64,000 bases of DNA from Actinomycetaceae bacterium (GTDB lineage: Bacteria; Actinomycetota; Actinomycetes; Actinomycetales; Actinomycetaceae). The stretch lies in the NCBI GenBank assembly GCA_030537735.1, contig JAUNVG010000005.1, forward strand, positions 67,555 through 131,554, in the 5' to 3' direction. This document shows positions 53,272 through 62,338 of the stretch, piece after piece. The notes beneath the pieces were generated by a model. That model ran no database searches. It was given only the letters and a program-made list of their open reading frames with translations, and had not been told where the DNA came from. Within the stretch, counting starts at the first letter, position 1, and every line of letters begins with the position of its first letter. A program made the translations under genes and the position numbers.

Positions 53272-53307
53272 TTGTGGGGGTGCCTCCAGAAGGAAGCACC
53301 CCCACAA
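53272..53307. terminator. Bidirectional terminator between convergent genes
   Basis: TTGTGGGGGTGC and GCACCCCCACAA form a perfect 12-bp stem with a 12-base loop between the regulator and the 5'-nucleotidase gene, which converge here. T-rich DNA follows on the minus strand. Confidence 0.8.
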
Positions 53308-53333
53308 AGCCGTTACGGCAAGTTACCTAGCGA

Positions 53334-55499
53334 TTAGCGCATGCGGTAACGCACTGAAGCAACCAGTCCGCCGCCCAGTAGCAGCATGGTGGCAGCTACC
53401 AGCAAGGCGTTGGTTACATCCGCACCAGTGACGGCTAGCTTATCGCCGCCAGGCTGGGCGGGATCAGCAGGTTTCGCCGGCTTCTCAGTGGGCTGAGACG
53501 GAGCAGGCGGAGCCGGAGTTTCCTCCGCCGGGCACTGCACCGAAACCGACAGTCCTTGATCCTCAGTAACCACTCGGGCGAAGTCAGTATCAACCGTAAG
53601 CGGCAGCGCAATCACGTTGCCGGCGTTGCCCGTGCAGTCTGCATTGACGGGAACCAAAACGGTTGCCTGACCGGCGCCATCAGCGGTGATAATGGCGTTT
53701 TCGTTGCTGGCGTTAGGATCTACCAAGCTGTTGTCCACCGCAGCGGTGGCGCCTTCGTCACCGAGGGTGACAGTGACGTTCTCGGTCTGGAAAGCAGGCT
53801 CAGAGAAAGACAAGCCACGCAGCTTCACTTCCGCCACTGAGCCGTTTTCCAACGCACCTTCAGGTAGGGTCACGCCAATAGCGTGCTTAACACCGGTGGG
53901 CTCCAGGCCGTGGTTGTCGCGCAGGTAGTCGTTGAAACGCTCCCGATCTAGCTCATCGGTGATCTTGTAGTCGCCGCCAGCGGTCAAAGCTGGGAAGCTG
54001 TCACCACCAGCAAGGAGGAAGGTGACCGAACCGATGGTGTAGTTCTTCTCAAGATCCAAAGGCGCACCGTCGACGAAAACGGAAGTGATACGTTCACCGA
54101 AGGGCAGCGACGGATCATAGGTGTAGGAAACGTTGGAGGAGATACCCAGCTTCAACAGCGGGCGCGAGTTTTGGGAAGATAGATTCGTCTTCCACTGCTG
54201 CTCCAAGGCTTCCTTGAAGTCAGCGCCAGTGATGGTTACGTAACCCAGCTGGTTGGAGAAAGGCATTACCGCGAAGGTTTGCGCGTACGTTACTTCACCC
54301 TGTTCGTTGGGCAGTAGGTCGGTGCGCAGACCACCGGCGTTGATAATGCCGATGTCAACCGGCTCGCCCTCATCGGTCTTAATGGTGGCTTTCATGGCGT
54401 CAGCAGCCATGTTCCCCAAAGTGGATTCAATACCACGGTTCGAACCGGGGGTGATTTCACCCTTATCGTTTTCGAACACACCGCGGTAGAAGGGTTTCAA
54501 ACCAGTGGAGATAACTTTTTCGCCGGCCACCTCAGAATCAGCTACAGCCTTATCGACAATCGCCTTAATGTCTTCATCCTCACCGCACTGCGCTACCTCG
54601 GCAGCGGGGATCAAGATAGCTTCAGACTTGGTTACCTTACCCGTGTTCTTGTCGTAGGTAATCCGCAGGTTAGCTAGGTTGTCGGTGTACGAGCCGGAAG
54701 AGATCGCAGAAATCTTATGGCCGGCATTGGTATCCACCCAGGAGAATTGATAAGGCACGTGAGTGTCACCACCCATGAGCCCATCTACGTGTTCGGGCAT
54801 AAGCGGGTAGTTGTTCTGAGCATCATCGTCGAACATGGCGATAACGACGTCTGCCTCACCCTCATCCTTAATCTTCTTGGCAAGCTCCGCGATCTTCGCA
54901 TGCGGATCGGTGAAAGTCAGGCCAGCAACCGCGCCGGGGCTCAGCTTGTAGGGGACGTCCTCGGCGATCGCGCCAATGAAAGCCACTTTCACACCAGATG
55001 CGGACTCCCAGACTACGTAGTCACCCATGTACTTGTCTTCTAGGCCCTCAACGTTCGCACCCAGGTAAGGGAACTCCACCTTGGTGAAACCGTTAGCGCC
55101 ATCGATACGGTTCTTGAAAACCTCTACCCCCAGGTCGAACTCGTGGTTACCGACCGTGGAAGCGAGCGGGCTCAGCTTGTTTAGGGCCGCAATCGTAGGA
55201 TTGTCGTCCAGGGAGCCGGAGGTGTAGGGGGAAGCGCCAATATTATCGCCCAGCAGGGTGAAAGAGGAGTTCGGGTTCGTGGCTCGAGCCTCCTTTAGGT
55301 AGCAGCCCATGGCCGCTAAGCCGGCTTCCTTGACCTTGCCCTTTTTGTCGAGTTTCTTCTCTATGTGACCGTGAACGTCAGTTAGGTTGTACAGGTCGAG
55401 TGTAACTTCGTCAGCGGTATCACCCATCGCCACGGTTGGGGTTACCAAAAGCGATAGGGCGGCGGTTGCTGCGAAAACCGCGCGCTTGGTTATCTTCAT
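53334..55499 (-). CDS. Cell-wall-anchored 5'-nucleotidase/metallophosphatase
   Basis: 721 residues. A signal peptide ends near TVAMGDT. The calcineurin-like phosphoesterase domain has LTDVHGHIE, GDNIGASP, GNHEFDLG and GGDTHVP; the C-terminal 5'-nucleotidase domain has INAGGLRTDL and LLAGGDSFPAL. Then comes a beta domain (about 555-650), a Pro/Lys-rich wall-spanning stretch and the sorting signal LAVTG, a hydrophobic segment and RYRMR. LAXTG is the class E sortase form common in actinobacteria. On the surface it would strip phosphate from nucleotides; in pathogens such enzymes make adenosine (established for other species, inference here). AAGGAG before the ATG. Confidence 0.93.
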   Translation of the reverse strand: MKITKRAVFAATAALSLLVTPTVAMGDTADEVTLDLYNLTDVHGHIEKKLDKKGKVKEAGLAAMGCYLKEARATNPNSSFTLLGDNIGASPYTSGSLDDNPTIAALNKLSPLASTVGNHEFDLGVEVFKNRIDGANGFTKVEFPYLGANVEGLEDKYMGDYVVWESASGVKVAFIGAIAEDVPYKLSPGAVAGLTFTDPHAKIAELAKKIKDEGEADVVIAMFDDDAQNNYPLMPEHVDGLMGGDTHVPYQFSWVDTNAGHKISAISSGSYTDNLANLRITYDKNTGKVTKSEAILIPAAEVAQCGEDEDIKAIVDKAVADSEVAGEKVISTGLKPFYRGVFENDKGEITPGSNRGIESTLGNMAADAMKATIKTDEGEPVDIGIINAGGLRTDLLPNEQGEVTYAQTFAVMPFSNQLGYVTITGADFKEALEQQWKTNLSSQNSRPLLKLGISSNVSYTYDPSLPFGERITSVFVDGAPLDLEKNYTIGSVTFLLAGGDSFPALTAGGDYKITDELDRERFNDYLRDNHGLEPTGVKHAIGVTLPEGALENGSVAEVKLRGLSFSEPAFQTENVTVTLGDEGATAAVDNSLVDPNASNENAIITADGAGQATVLVPVNADCTGNAGNVIALPLTVDTDFARVVTEDQGLSVSVQCPAEETPAPPAPSQPTEKPAKPADPAQPGGDKLAVTGADVTNALLVAATMLLLGGGLVASVRYRMR

Positions 55500-55613
55500 T
55501 GATTTTCTCCTTGTACGAAGAGGTCACTGCATGTACGTATTTGCGAAATGCATACAAGTGACAGGACTATACAAACTTAACACGTACAGGGGGTTTTAAT
55601 GACTGAAATGGAC

Positions 55614-55644
55614 GTTGGCCCCACCCTAAAGAGGTGGGGCCAAC
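55614..55644 (-). terminator. Terminator after the flavoprotein/small-protein pair
   Basis: GTTGGCCCCACC and GGTGGGGCCAAC, a perfect 12-bp stem with 7-base loop, about 50 bases after the stop of the 58-residue gene. It also insulates the nucleotidase promoter. The rest of 55500-55696 shows no gene. Confidence 0.8.
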
Positions 55645-55696
55645 GGGAGAGTATCGAACTAACTGCAAGCACTTCGCCAGCAGGTAGATTCAGTTA

Positions 55697-55873
55697 CTAC
55701 TTGGTGCGACGCACAATGTCCAAAGTGCGGATATTGAAGATCGCAAAGCGCACCAACTGCCAGGGCACGAACCGACGCAAGAACAAGGTCTTCTTAGTCG
55801 GTAGCGGCGCATTGGCAATGCGCTGGGCGGTATGCGGATCTAGTTCTTCAATGATTTGAGGGTTTTCAGACAT
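55697..55873 (-). CDS. 58-residue protein encoded directly after the SQR-like flavoprotein
   Basis: Starts MSENPQIIEELDPHT and ends TLDIVRRTK. A soluble acidic first half is followed by a basic, amphipathic stretch with hydrophobic residues (FLRRFVPWQLVRFAIFNI) that could lie on the membrane surface. Six bases separate it from the flavoprotein stop, and a terminator follows, so the two form an operon. The start ATG lies within the usual distance of ACCGGAG. Unknown family; it may help dock the flavoprotein at the membrane (inference). Confidence 0.7.
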   Translation of the reverse strand: MSENPQIIEELDPHTAQRIANAPLPTKKTLFLRRFVPWQLVRFAIFNIRTLDIVRRTK

Positions 55874-55879
55874 TACTCA

Positions 55880-57337
55880 TCACTCCGGTAGCAGGTTCCA
55901 GCCCGGCTTCGCCTTGGCTTTGTAGATGAACAAGTAGTGGTACATGATCTTGATCCAGTGGCCGAACAAGCCCAACTCGCCCATGGTGAGCTTCGGATGG
56001 CGACCAGTTTCTGGGTACACGGTCTCATCGGGGATAACCGGGTACATGACCATGGCGGCAGCGGAACCCGAAAGCATATTCGCGCCGGTAGAAGCATCAC
56101 AAATCGCACCTAGCTCACCCATAGAAGCTTCACGCAGCGGAGCATCGGGATTCTCCAAGCGATCCAGGATGGATTCAGCAACGATCGCAGCCATGGTGCC
56201 CGAAGGCTGGCCGGTACGCGGCGGAGCCGGAGCAATCACAGTGCCATTGGGGGTGGTGTGAGGCTTGGAAATGGCATGCGGAGGAGCGAACGCAATACCA
56301 ACGGCGAACATGTTGCCGTAAAGCGGGTTCTGGTAGGTCTTAGGCCAGTCCGAGGCACGCCACTGTTCGAACGGCTTCGCGGTGTAGTCCGCATCCACCT
56401 TCATGAAGCCAGCCGGGTTGAATACCTTATCGGTAATGTCCTCACCCTGGCGGTCAAAGGCCTTAATCGGAATACCGGTGAACGGAGGCAGCAACATTGC
56501 GAAATCGTAGTCGAGTTCGTGCGACTCACCATCGGAATCTTCGTAGGTGAGGCTGTTGGGCTCAATGTTGTTGATAGCAACGCCCACAATCGACTTCACG
56601 CCACGCTCGCGGAAGATGGACTCAGTCCACAGCTGGGAGGTAGTCATGTAGCCGTTTTGCTTGAACTTCATGCCGTTTACACCCAGGTCACCAAGCTTGG
56701 GTTCGTTGGTGATGTAAACAATCTCCGCCTTGTCGCGGACACCCAGTTCACGCAGTTCGTGCTCAGTGTTGAAAGTGAACTCGAAAGCCGCACCCTGACA
56801 GGTACAGGTGGGAGCGCCGGTGCCGATCACGAACCGCAGACGCTCACCGTTGCGCATGCGCTCCACAGCCTTGAGGAACTCTTCGGAGCACAGTTCGGCG
56901 TGGGAGTCAGTACACACTGACTGAGTGTAGCCATCGTCCGGACCCAGGCCGGGGGTGGCAGCGAAGTTCAGCTTCGGGCCGGTAGCGTTAATCAGGTAAT
57001 CGAACTCCACCCGGTCGGTGGTGCCCTTACGGGAGTCCGTGTATTCGAACTCCACCTGTGAACGCGGGTTGTCGCCCTCGCCCTCGGGGTAGATGGCGGT
57101 GGCCTTAGCCTGACGGAAATCAATTCCCCACTTCTCGTAGAGGGGGCCTAGTTCGAAGACGACCTTCTCCCGATCCATGCGGCCGGTGCCCACCCAAATG
57201 TTGGACGGCACCCAGTTCCACGTGGGTTTGGGGGAGATGACGACTACGGAGTGTTCGGTGTTCTTTAGTTTCCTCGCAAGCAGCATGGCGGCAGTATGAC
57301 CTGCGATGCCGGCGCCGAGGACGACAATTTGAGCCAC
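55880..57337 (-). CDS. Sulfide:quinone oxidoreductase-like FAD protein
   Basis: 485 residues. FAD-binding VVLGAGIAGHTAAMLLARKL at the N-terminus, YLINATGPKLNF, the redox-Cys region TGAPTCTCQGAAFEF, and FAMLLPPFTGIP are features of the SQR/flavocytochrome-c-sulfide-dehydrogenase family. Further Cys residues at SVCTDSHAELC and GAICDASTG fit the SQR pattern. A C-terminal amphipathic part (LFGHWIKIMYHYLFIYKAK) would bind the membrane. It would feed electrons from sulfide (or persulfide) into the quinone pool. GTG start without a clear ribosome site. Assignment to SQR rather than NADH dehydrogenase 2 rests on the Cys pattern. Confidence 0.8.
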   Translation of the reverse strand: MAQIVVLGAGIAGHTAAMLLARKLKNTEHSVVVISPKPTWNWVPSNIWVGTGRMDREKVVFELGPLYEKWGIDFRQAKATAIYPEGEGDNPRSQVEFEYTDSRKGTTDRVEFDYLINATGPKLNFAATPGLGPDDGYTQSVCTDSHAELCSEEFLKAVERMRNGERLRFVIGTGAPTCTCQGAAFEFTFNTEHELRELGVRDKAEIVYITNEPKLGDLGVNGMKFKQNGYMTTSQLWTESIFRERGVKSIVGVAINNIEPNSLTYEDSDGESHELDYDFAMLLPPFTGIPIKAFDRQGEDITDKVFNPAGFMKVDADYTAKPFEQWRASDWPKTYQNPLYGNMFAVGIAFAPPHAISKPHTTPNGTVIAPAPPRTGQPSGTMAAIVAESILDRLENPDAPLREASMGELGAICDASTGANMLSGSAAAMVMYPVIPDETVYPETGRHPKLTMGELGLFGHWIKIMYHYLFIYKAKAKPGWNLLPE

Positions 57338-57466
57338 TGTTTATCCAATCTTCGTCGATGAGAATTAACTGACAAGTGCGTGACGTTCGTCACCAGACAA
57401 AGTCTGTGATTATGCTATCAGTTTCGGCAGGGGCTTTCATCTAGAACAGATCTGAAAACGTATATG

Positions 57467-57513
57467 AAAGCCGTGGGGGCTGCCACAGTTTAAGCGACAG
57501 CCCCCACGGCTTT
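57467..57513 (-). terminator. Terminator of the lactate-utilisation operon
   Basis: AAAGCCGTGGGGGCTG and CAGCCCCCACGGCTTT form a perfect 16-bp stem with a 15-base loop, about 70 bases after lutC. It separates lutC from the flavoprotein promoter region (57338-57466), in which I see no sure element. Confidence 0.85.
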
Positions 57514-57550
57514 GTAAAGACAAGGCAAAGCTTATCTTGTGAGGTGCAAG

Positions 57551-57569
57551 TAAGGTAAGCCTAAATCAG
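57551..57569. promoter_or_regulatory. DtxR/IdeR-like iron box, 3' of lutC
   Basis: TAAGGTAAGCCTAAATCAG matches 15 of 19 positions of TWAGGTWAGSCTWACCTWA. It lies between the lutC stop and its terminator, an odd place for an operator. A small stem (ATCAGC...GCTGAT) adjoins it. Chance match possible. Confidence 0.35.
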
Positions 57570-57584
57570 CGGAAAATAGCTGAT

Positions 57585-58310
57585 CTACGACTTAACGATG
57601 ACTACGAACAAGTTACGCGGCCCATGCACCCCGTCAACGCGAATCAACTCAATGTCGGAAGTCGCAGACGGCCCCGCAATCCACGTAGTGGGACGAGTCG
57701 GGTTCTCACCCAACACCGCCACCGCCTGCGGAACAGTGGGATACACGTCCTCGGCCCGAACCACCACCACGTGAGTGTCAGGCACCAGGGTGATCGCACG
57801 CCGCCCCTGATCCTCGGTCCCATCAAGCATGATGGTGCCAGTGTGGGAAACCGCGCAACGCGAAGCCGTCACCACCGCATCAACCTGATCCAACTCGTGA
57901 TTGGATAGCGGCTGCTCACGGCGATCGACGATCACCTCTTTATCCGCCAACGCCTCCACCCAAGACTCAGGTAGAGCCGGCGGCACCACAATGCGCTGCA
58001 GATCGCCCAACGCCGAAGCAATCGCCTCCCCCACCTGCGCAGGCTCAACTACCTGCACGTTAGCCTTGTAATCTTCCAAAGCATCAACGAAAACCTCCAG
58101 CACCGGATCGGAACCGGGGGCGTGCTCGCTGGAAGAAATGTAGTTGCGCGGCACCTGCACCGCTTCAATCGGGTTAACCGCAAGCGCAGTGCGAAGGCGC
58201 TGCATAATGGCAGCCTTGGCTGCCTTATCCTTACGGGCACGAGCAGCGCGAACCGCAGAAGTTGGCGCAGACCCACCCGCATCAACTGAGCCGGTTACCG
58301 GTGCGTTCAT
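57585..58310 (-). CDS. lutC: Lactate utilization protein C (LUD domain)
   Basis: 241 residues. LUD-domain subunit of the LutABC L-lactate oxidising complex. Family features: SWVEALADKEVIVDRREQPLSN-type middle, GTIMLDGTEDQGRRAITLVPDTHVVVV, and IAGPSATSDIELIRVDGVHGP at the end. An N-terminal extension of about 25 residues is present. The start overlaps the lutB stop (ATGA) and has a strong AAGGAGGG. Confidence 0.92.
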   Translation of the reverse strand: MNAPVTGSVDAGGSAPTSAVRAARARKDKAAKAAIMQRLRTALAVNPIEAVQVPRNYISSSEHAPGSDPVLEVFVDALEDYKANVQVVEPAQVGEAIASALGDLQRIVVPPALPESWVEALADKEVIVDRREQPLSNHELDQVDAVVTASRCAVSHTGTIMLDGTEDQGRRAITLVPDTHVVVVRAEDVYPTVPQAVAVLGENPTRPTTWIAGPSATSDIELIRVDGVHGPRNLFVVIVKS

Positions 58311-59821
58311 TTTTGACCCTCCTTAGTCCACCACTGCCTAAAGCTCTGTGCCGGAGGCGCGGGAATGTCGTGAGCAGCGCTCCAAGTACGCGCCACCGGA
58401 AGCGGAATGTGGCCGAAACGCTGGTTCGCACCACCGAACATGCGGCCCAAAGTGGTAGCAGCACCAACCCGCTCCATGTTCTTACCCGAAGACATCACCT
58501 TCGAGGCAACCTTCATACCGATATCCCAACCATTGGGAATACCACCGCGGTTAGCGTCCTGGTAAGCACGGCGACGATCCACAATGATGCCAGGCAGATC
58601 AATATGCGCCGGACACGCATCCGCACACGCATTACACAGCGAACACGCAAACGGCAAAGTCGAATCCGGGTCGGAATGATCCGTTGCCTGACGCAACTGC
58701 GGGGTCAGACAAATCCCGATCGGACCGGGGTAAACCGAGTTGTAAGCGTGACCGCCAACCTGCTCGTACACCGGGCAAATGTTCAAACACGCACCGCAAC
58801 GAATACACGACAACGCCTCGTGGCCGACCTCGTCAGCCAACACCGTTGAACGGCCGTTATCAAGCAAAATCAGGTGGAACTCCTCAGGGCCATCACCCTC
58901 GGTTACACCCGTCCACGCAGAGGTGTAGGGATTCATGCGCTCACCGGTCGCCGAACGCGGCAACAACTGGGCGATAACCTCCGCGTCCTGGAACGTCGGC
59001 ACCAGCTTCTCAATGCCCATAACCGTAACCAGCGTCTTAGGCAAGGTCAGGCACATACGGCCGTTACCTTCAGACTCGTAAATGAATAAGGTGCCGGTTT
59101 CGGCAACCGCCATATTCGCACCTGAAATCGCCACATCCGCATTCAAGAACTTAGTGCGCAAATGGGAACGAGCCGCCATCGCCAGCTTGCGAGGCTCAGT
59201 GTCCATGTCCTCGGGAGTGGACTCCATGCGAGCCTTGAAAATGGCGCGCACCTCTGCCCGGTTGCGGTGAATCGCAGGGACCACCACGTGCGAAGGCATA
59301 TCTTGAGCCAACTGCACAATCATCTCCGCCAAGTCGGTCTCCCACAAGGCGATACCGGCCTCGGCGGCTTCCTCGTTGAGGTTGATCTCCTGCGTGGCCA
59401 TGGACTTAACCTTCACGGCCTCATCCACGCCCTTTTCGCGCAGCAACTCAATGGCGATCTCACAGGCCTCTTTAGCGTCGCGCGCCCAGTGCACAACGCC
59501 GCCGCGAGCGGTGACATTGGCTTCCAACTGCTCCAACAACTGCGGCAGCTGCGCCTGGGTGCGTTGCTTAATCGCGGAGGCCGCTTCACGCAGATCCTCC
59601 CAGTCCGGCATTTCCTCCACCCGCAGCGCACGCTTATTGCGGATGGTGGTGGTGGCGTGGCGAATATTGCGCCGCAACTGGGTGTTACGCAGCTGCGTCT
59701 TGGCGGCCTTTTCGAAATACTGACCCCAACGCAACGGATCTTCAGGGATCTGAGCTCCGGGAGCCCAACCCAAGTCAGCTTCATCTACGCCCACGCGAGA
59801 GGCATTAGTTTCTTTCGACAT
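58307..59821 (-). CDS. lutB: Lactate utilization iron-sulfur protein B
   Basis: 504 residues with an N-terminal LUD domain (ISGANMAVAETGTLFI) and two 4Fe-4S motifs, CGACLNICPVYEQVGGHAY and CSLCNACADACP, followed by a C-terminal helical tail. Part of the L-lactate:quinone oxidation system LutABC/LldEFG, which replaces flavin LldD. The ATG overlaps the lutA stop (TGATG). A longer upstream frame is antisense overlap into lutA and is rejected. Confidence 0.94.
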   Translation of the reverse strand: MSKETNASRVGVDEADLGWAPGAQIPEDPLRWGQYFEKAAKTQLRNTQLRRNIRHATTTIRNKRALRVEEMPDWEDLREAASAIKQRTQAQLPQLLEQLEANVTARGGVVHWARDAKEACEIAIELLREKGVDEAVKVKSMATQEINLNEEAAEAGIALWETDLAEMIVQLAQDMPSHVVVPAIHRNRAEVRAIFKARMESTPEDMDTEPRKLAMAARSHLRTKFLNADVAISGANMAVAETGTLFIYESEGNGRMCLTLPKTLVTVMGIEKLVPTFQDAEVIAQLLPRSATGERMNPYTSAWTGVTEGDGPEEFHLILLDNGRSTVLADEVGHEALSCIRCGACLNICPVYEQVGGHAYNSVYPGPIGICLTPQLRQATDHSDPDSTLPFACSLCNACADACPAHIDLPGIIVDRRRAYQDANRGGIPNGWDIGMKVASKVMSSGKNMERVGAATTLGRMFGGANQRFGHIPLPVARTWSAAHDIPAPPAQSFRQWWTKEGQK

Positions 59822-60609
59822 CAGGCACCTACCTTCGTGGTCGTCGCCGGAGCCACCCACGGTTCATCCTGGGTGGGAGCCAATACTTCCGACAGGTGCA
59901 TCACCCGCACACCGGAACGAATCCGGGACAGGCCGCCACCGATATGCATTAAGCACGAGTAGTCACCAGCCACTAAGATCTCCGCCTTAGTGGAAACCAC
60001 GTTAGCCATCTTCTGCGCCAACATGGCGGTGGAAACATCAGGGTTCTTCAGGGAGAAAGTGCCACCGAAACCACAGCAGGAAGCCTCTTCGGGAAGCTCC
60101 ACAAAATCAATGGCCTCGACATTGCGCAGCAAACGGTAGGGTTTGTCACCCACCTTGGCAATGCGCATGGAGTGGCAAGTGGGATGGTAGGTCACGCGGT
60201 GCGGGAAGTAAGCACCCACGTCCTCGACCCCCAGCACGTCCACTAGCAGTTCGGACAACTCGTAAGTGTGTTCGGCGATCTGCTGGGCGCGACGAGCCAG
60301 TCGCGGCAGGTCCTGCTGGTCGGCAACAATCTCTTGCTGGTGACGCAGCGAACCGGTGCAGGAACCGGATGGCACTACGATGGCATCCCATTCGCCGTCC
60401 AGTACCGGTTCGAAAGTTTTGACGTGGTTCTTAATCAGGGGAACCGCTTCCGGATAGTAACCGGTGTTGATGTGCATCTGCCCGCAGCAGCCTTGGCTTT
60501 CGGGGAACACGACCTCGTGTCCCAGGCGCCGCAGTAGGTGCACTGTGGCTTGCGAAGCCTGCGGGAACATCACGTCAGAGATGCAGGTGGCAAACAGTGC
60601 GATCTTCAC
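59821..60609 (-). CDS. lutA: Lactate utilization protein A (CCG-domain Fe-S oxidoreductase)
   Basis: 262 residues with two CCG (cysteine-rich) domains: GCCGQMHINTGYYPEA and SCCGFGGTFSLKNPDVS, as in GlpC/HdrB-type proteins. Subunit of LutABC. GTG start with AAAGGAA upstream. First of the three lut genes, 106 bases downstream of the lactate permease gene, so uptake and oxidation of lactate are linked. Confidence 0.94.
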   Translation of the reverse strand: MKIALFATCISDVMFPQASQATVHLLRRLGHEVVFPESQGCCGQMHINTGYYPEAVPLIKNHVKTFEPVLDGEWDAIVVPSGSCTGSLRHQQEIVADQQDLPRLARRAQQIAEHTYELSELLVDVLGVEDVGAYFPHRVTYHPTCHSMRIAKVGDKPYRLLRNVEAIDFVELPEEASCCGFGGTFSLKNPDVSTAMLAQKMANVVSTKAEILVAGDYSCLMHIGGGLSRIRSGVRVMHLSEVLAPTQDEPWVAPATTTKVGA

Positions 60610-60651
60610 GTGGTTTCCTTTCTTAGGTGGAGCTTATGAATCGGAGTCGGG

Positions 60652-60691
60652 GCGAGGCCGGGGGCGCGGTTTCACGTCGAACCGGCCTCGC
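60652..60691 (-). terminator. Intercistronic hairpin between lldP and lutA
   Basis: GCGAGGCCGG and CCGGCCTCGC pair perfectly, with an inner GGTTT/GAACC stem. No T-run follows, so processing or partial termination between permease and lutABC is more likely than a full stop. Confidence 0.6.
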
Positions 60692-60715
60692 GGGGGAGGG
60701 AAGTTAGGAGGATAG

Positions 60716-62338
60716 TTACAGTAGCGAGGTGCCTCCTACCAGCAAAGACAGCACCAGCAGTAGGCCAACCGACATGGGCAGGGCCTTACGCAAGATCACC
60801 GGCTCGCTGTTTTCGGCACCCACCGCGCCAGCGGCGATGGCGAGGTTTTGCGGGGAGATAATCTTGCCAATACCACCACCGATGGTGTTAGCGGCAAGCA
60901 GCAGCTTGGTGTCGGCACCGATCTGCGCGGCGGCGGCGGACTGCAAGTTAGCAAATAGTGCGTTCGCGGAAGTAGCTGAACCGGTCACCGCGGTGCCGAT
61001 CCAACCCAGGACCGGGGAGATGAATACGAAGGCCATGCCGGTGCCAGCCATCCACGCGCCGATGGCGCCGGTTTGACCCGAAAGGTTCATCACGTAAGCC
61101 AGTGCCATTACCACTGAAATCGTGAGGATAGCCAGGCGCAAGTTGTAAACGGTTTTACCTAAGGTGGCAATGCCGCGTCCGAAGGTGAAGGGGTATTTCC
61201 CGCCGGAAGAAGTCGCGCCGTAAACGATCGAAACCACGATCGCAGTCAGGGCGATGAGGGTGCCGGGGGAAGAGAGCCACTGGAGTTTGAACTCGGTGGC
61301 GGAGCTGACCGCTCCGCTGCTGTCAACGATGTGGCCGTGCAGGCCGGGCCAGCCGAAAGTGATGTCGGTCGCAGCCAGGGCGGCGGGAACATCGACGCCG
61401 ACGCGCCACAGTTTAGCGGCACCGAAGACGATTACAACCAGCCAGTACGGCATCAGTGCCAAGGTGGCGCGGCCCCCGGTGAGTTTAGCGCTGGCGTCGG
61501 AGCGGGAGTCCTCGGGAGTGTTCGGGGTCCACACCTGCAACATGATGGCGACGGCGGCAAAGCCCAGCAGGGAGGCCACCACGGCGGTTAGTTCGTAGGA
61601 GAAGAAGTTCGCTACCCAGTAGTGGCCGAAAGCGGTGACGGCGCCGGAGACGAGGGCAGCCGGCCACAGCTGGCGTACGCCGCGAGACCCGTCCAAGATG
61701 GCCAGGACCACCAGGGGGATGAAGCTGGCGATGATGGGGGTGATGTGCCCCATTTGGGAGGCCACCGCGATGGGTTCGACCCCGCCGAGGCGACCGGAAG
61801 TGGTAACGGGGATGGCCATGGCGCCGAAACCAACGTTGATGGCGTTGCCGACAATGGTGGCGAGGGCGGCTTTAATGGGGGGAATCCCGATGGTTACCAA
61901 CATGGCGGCGACGATGGCCACGGGGGCGCCGAAGCCGGCGAGGCCTTCGAGGAGGCCGCAGAAGCTGAAGGCGATCAGCAGGCCCTGGATGCGGTTATCG
62001 CCCTTGCCGACGACGTTGAAAGCGGCGCGCACATCCGCGCTGCGCCCGGTTTCTTCGGTGAGGTTGTACAGCCAGACGGCGGCGATGATGATGTAGAGGA
62101 TTGGCATGAAGCCGAAGGCGAGTCCTTCGGTGGCTGCTAGTAGCGCCAAGGTGGTGGGCATGGCGAAACCGACGATGGCTACTACCAGGGCTAGGGCCAA
62201 GGATATGAGCGCACACCAGTGGGTCTTCACTTTAAAGACGCCCATGAGGACGAAGAACGCGATTAGCGGAAGCAGTCCGACCATGGCGGAGAGGAATTGT
62301 GATCCCGCGATCGGGGTTAGGGACGGGGTAAAGGTCAT
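60716..62338 (-). CDS. lldP: L-lactate permease
   Basis: About 540 residues, twelve or more membrane segments, LctP family. Recognisable parts: LTEETGRSADVRAAFNVVGKGDNRIQGLLIAFSF, GLAGFGAPVAIVAAML, and the end segment ASANALFANLQSAAAAQIGADTKLLLAANTIGGGIGKIISPQNLAI-type. Proton-coupled lactate uptake. The start is uncertain: I use the ATG before TFTPSLTPIAG, which has no good ribosome site; a GTG 39 bases upstream with GAGGTG is an alternative. Head of the lldP-lutABC operon. Confidence 0.93.
   Translation of the reverse strand: MTFTPSLTPIAGSQFLSAMVGLLPLIAFFVLMGVFKVKTHWCALISLALALVVAIVGFAMPTTLALLAATEGLAFGFMPILYIIIAAVWLYNLTEETGRSADVRAAFNVVGKGDNRIQGLLIAFSFCGLLEGLAGFGAPVAIVAAMLVTIGIPPIKAALATIVGNAINVGFGAMAIPVTTSGRLGGVEPIAVASQMGHITPIIASFIPLVVLAILDGSRGVRQLWPAALVSGAVTAFGHYWVANFFSYELTAVVASLLGFAAVAIMLQVWTPNTPEDSRSDASAKLTGGRATLALMPYWLVVIVFGAAKLWRVGVDVPAALAATDITFGWPGLHGHIVDSSGAVSSATEFKLQWLSSPGTLIALTAIVVSIVYGATSSGGKYPFTFGRGIATLGKTVYNLRLAILTISVVMALAYVMNLSGQTGAIGAWMAGTGMAFVFISPVLGWIGTAVTGSATSANALFANLQSAAAAQIGADTKLLLAANTIGGGIGKIISPQNLAIAAGAVGAENSEPVILRKALPMSVGLLLVLSLLVGGTSLL

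Noticed and set aside
55599..55859. 86-residue frame on the plus strand
   Set aside because: Runs through a terminator hairpin and is antisense to the 58-residue gene.
60668..60683. GGTTTCACGTCGAACC, parS-like
   Set aside because: One extra base and changed ends break the parS palindrome; it is explained as the inner stem of the lldP-lutA hairpin.
61622..62140. 172-residue Gly/Asp-rich open frame on the plus strand
   Set aside because: Antisense to lldP; repetitive acidic composition comes from the permease codons.
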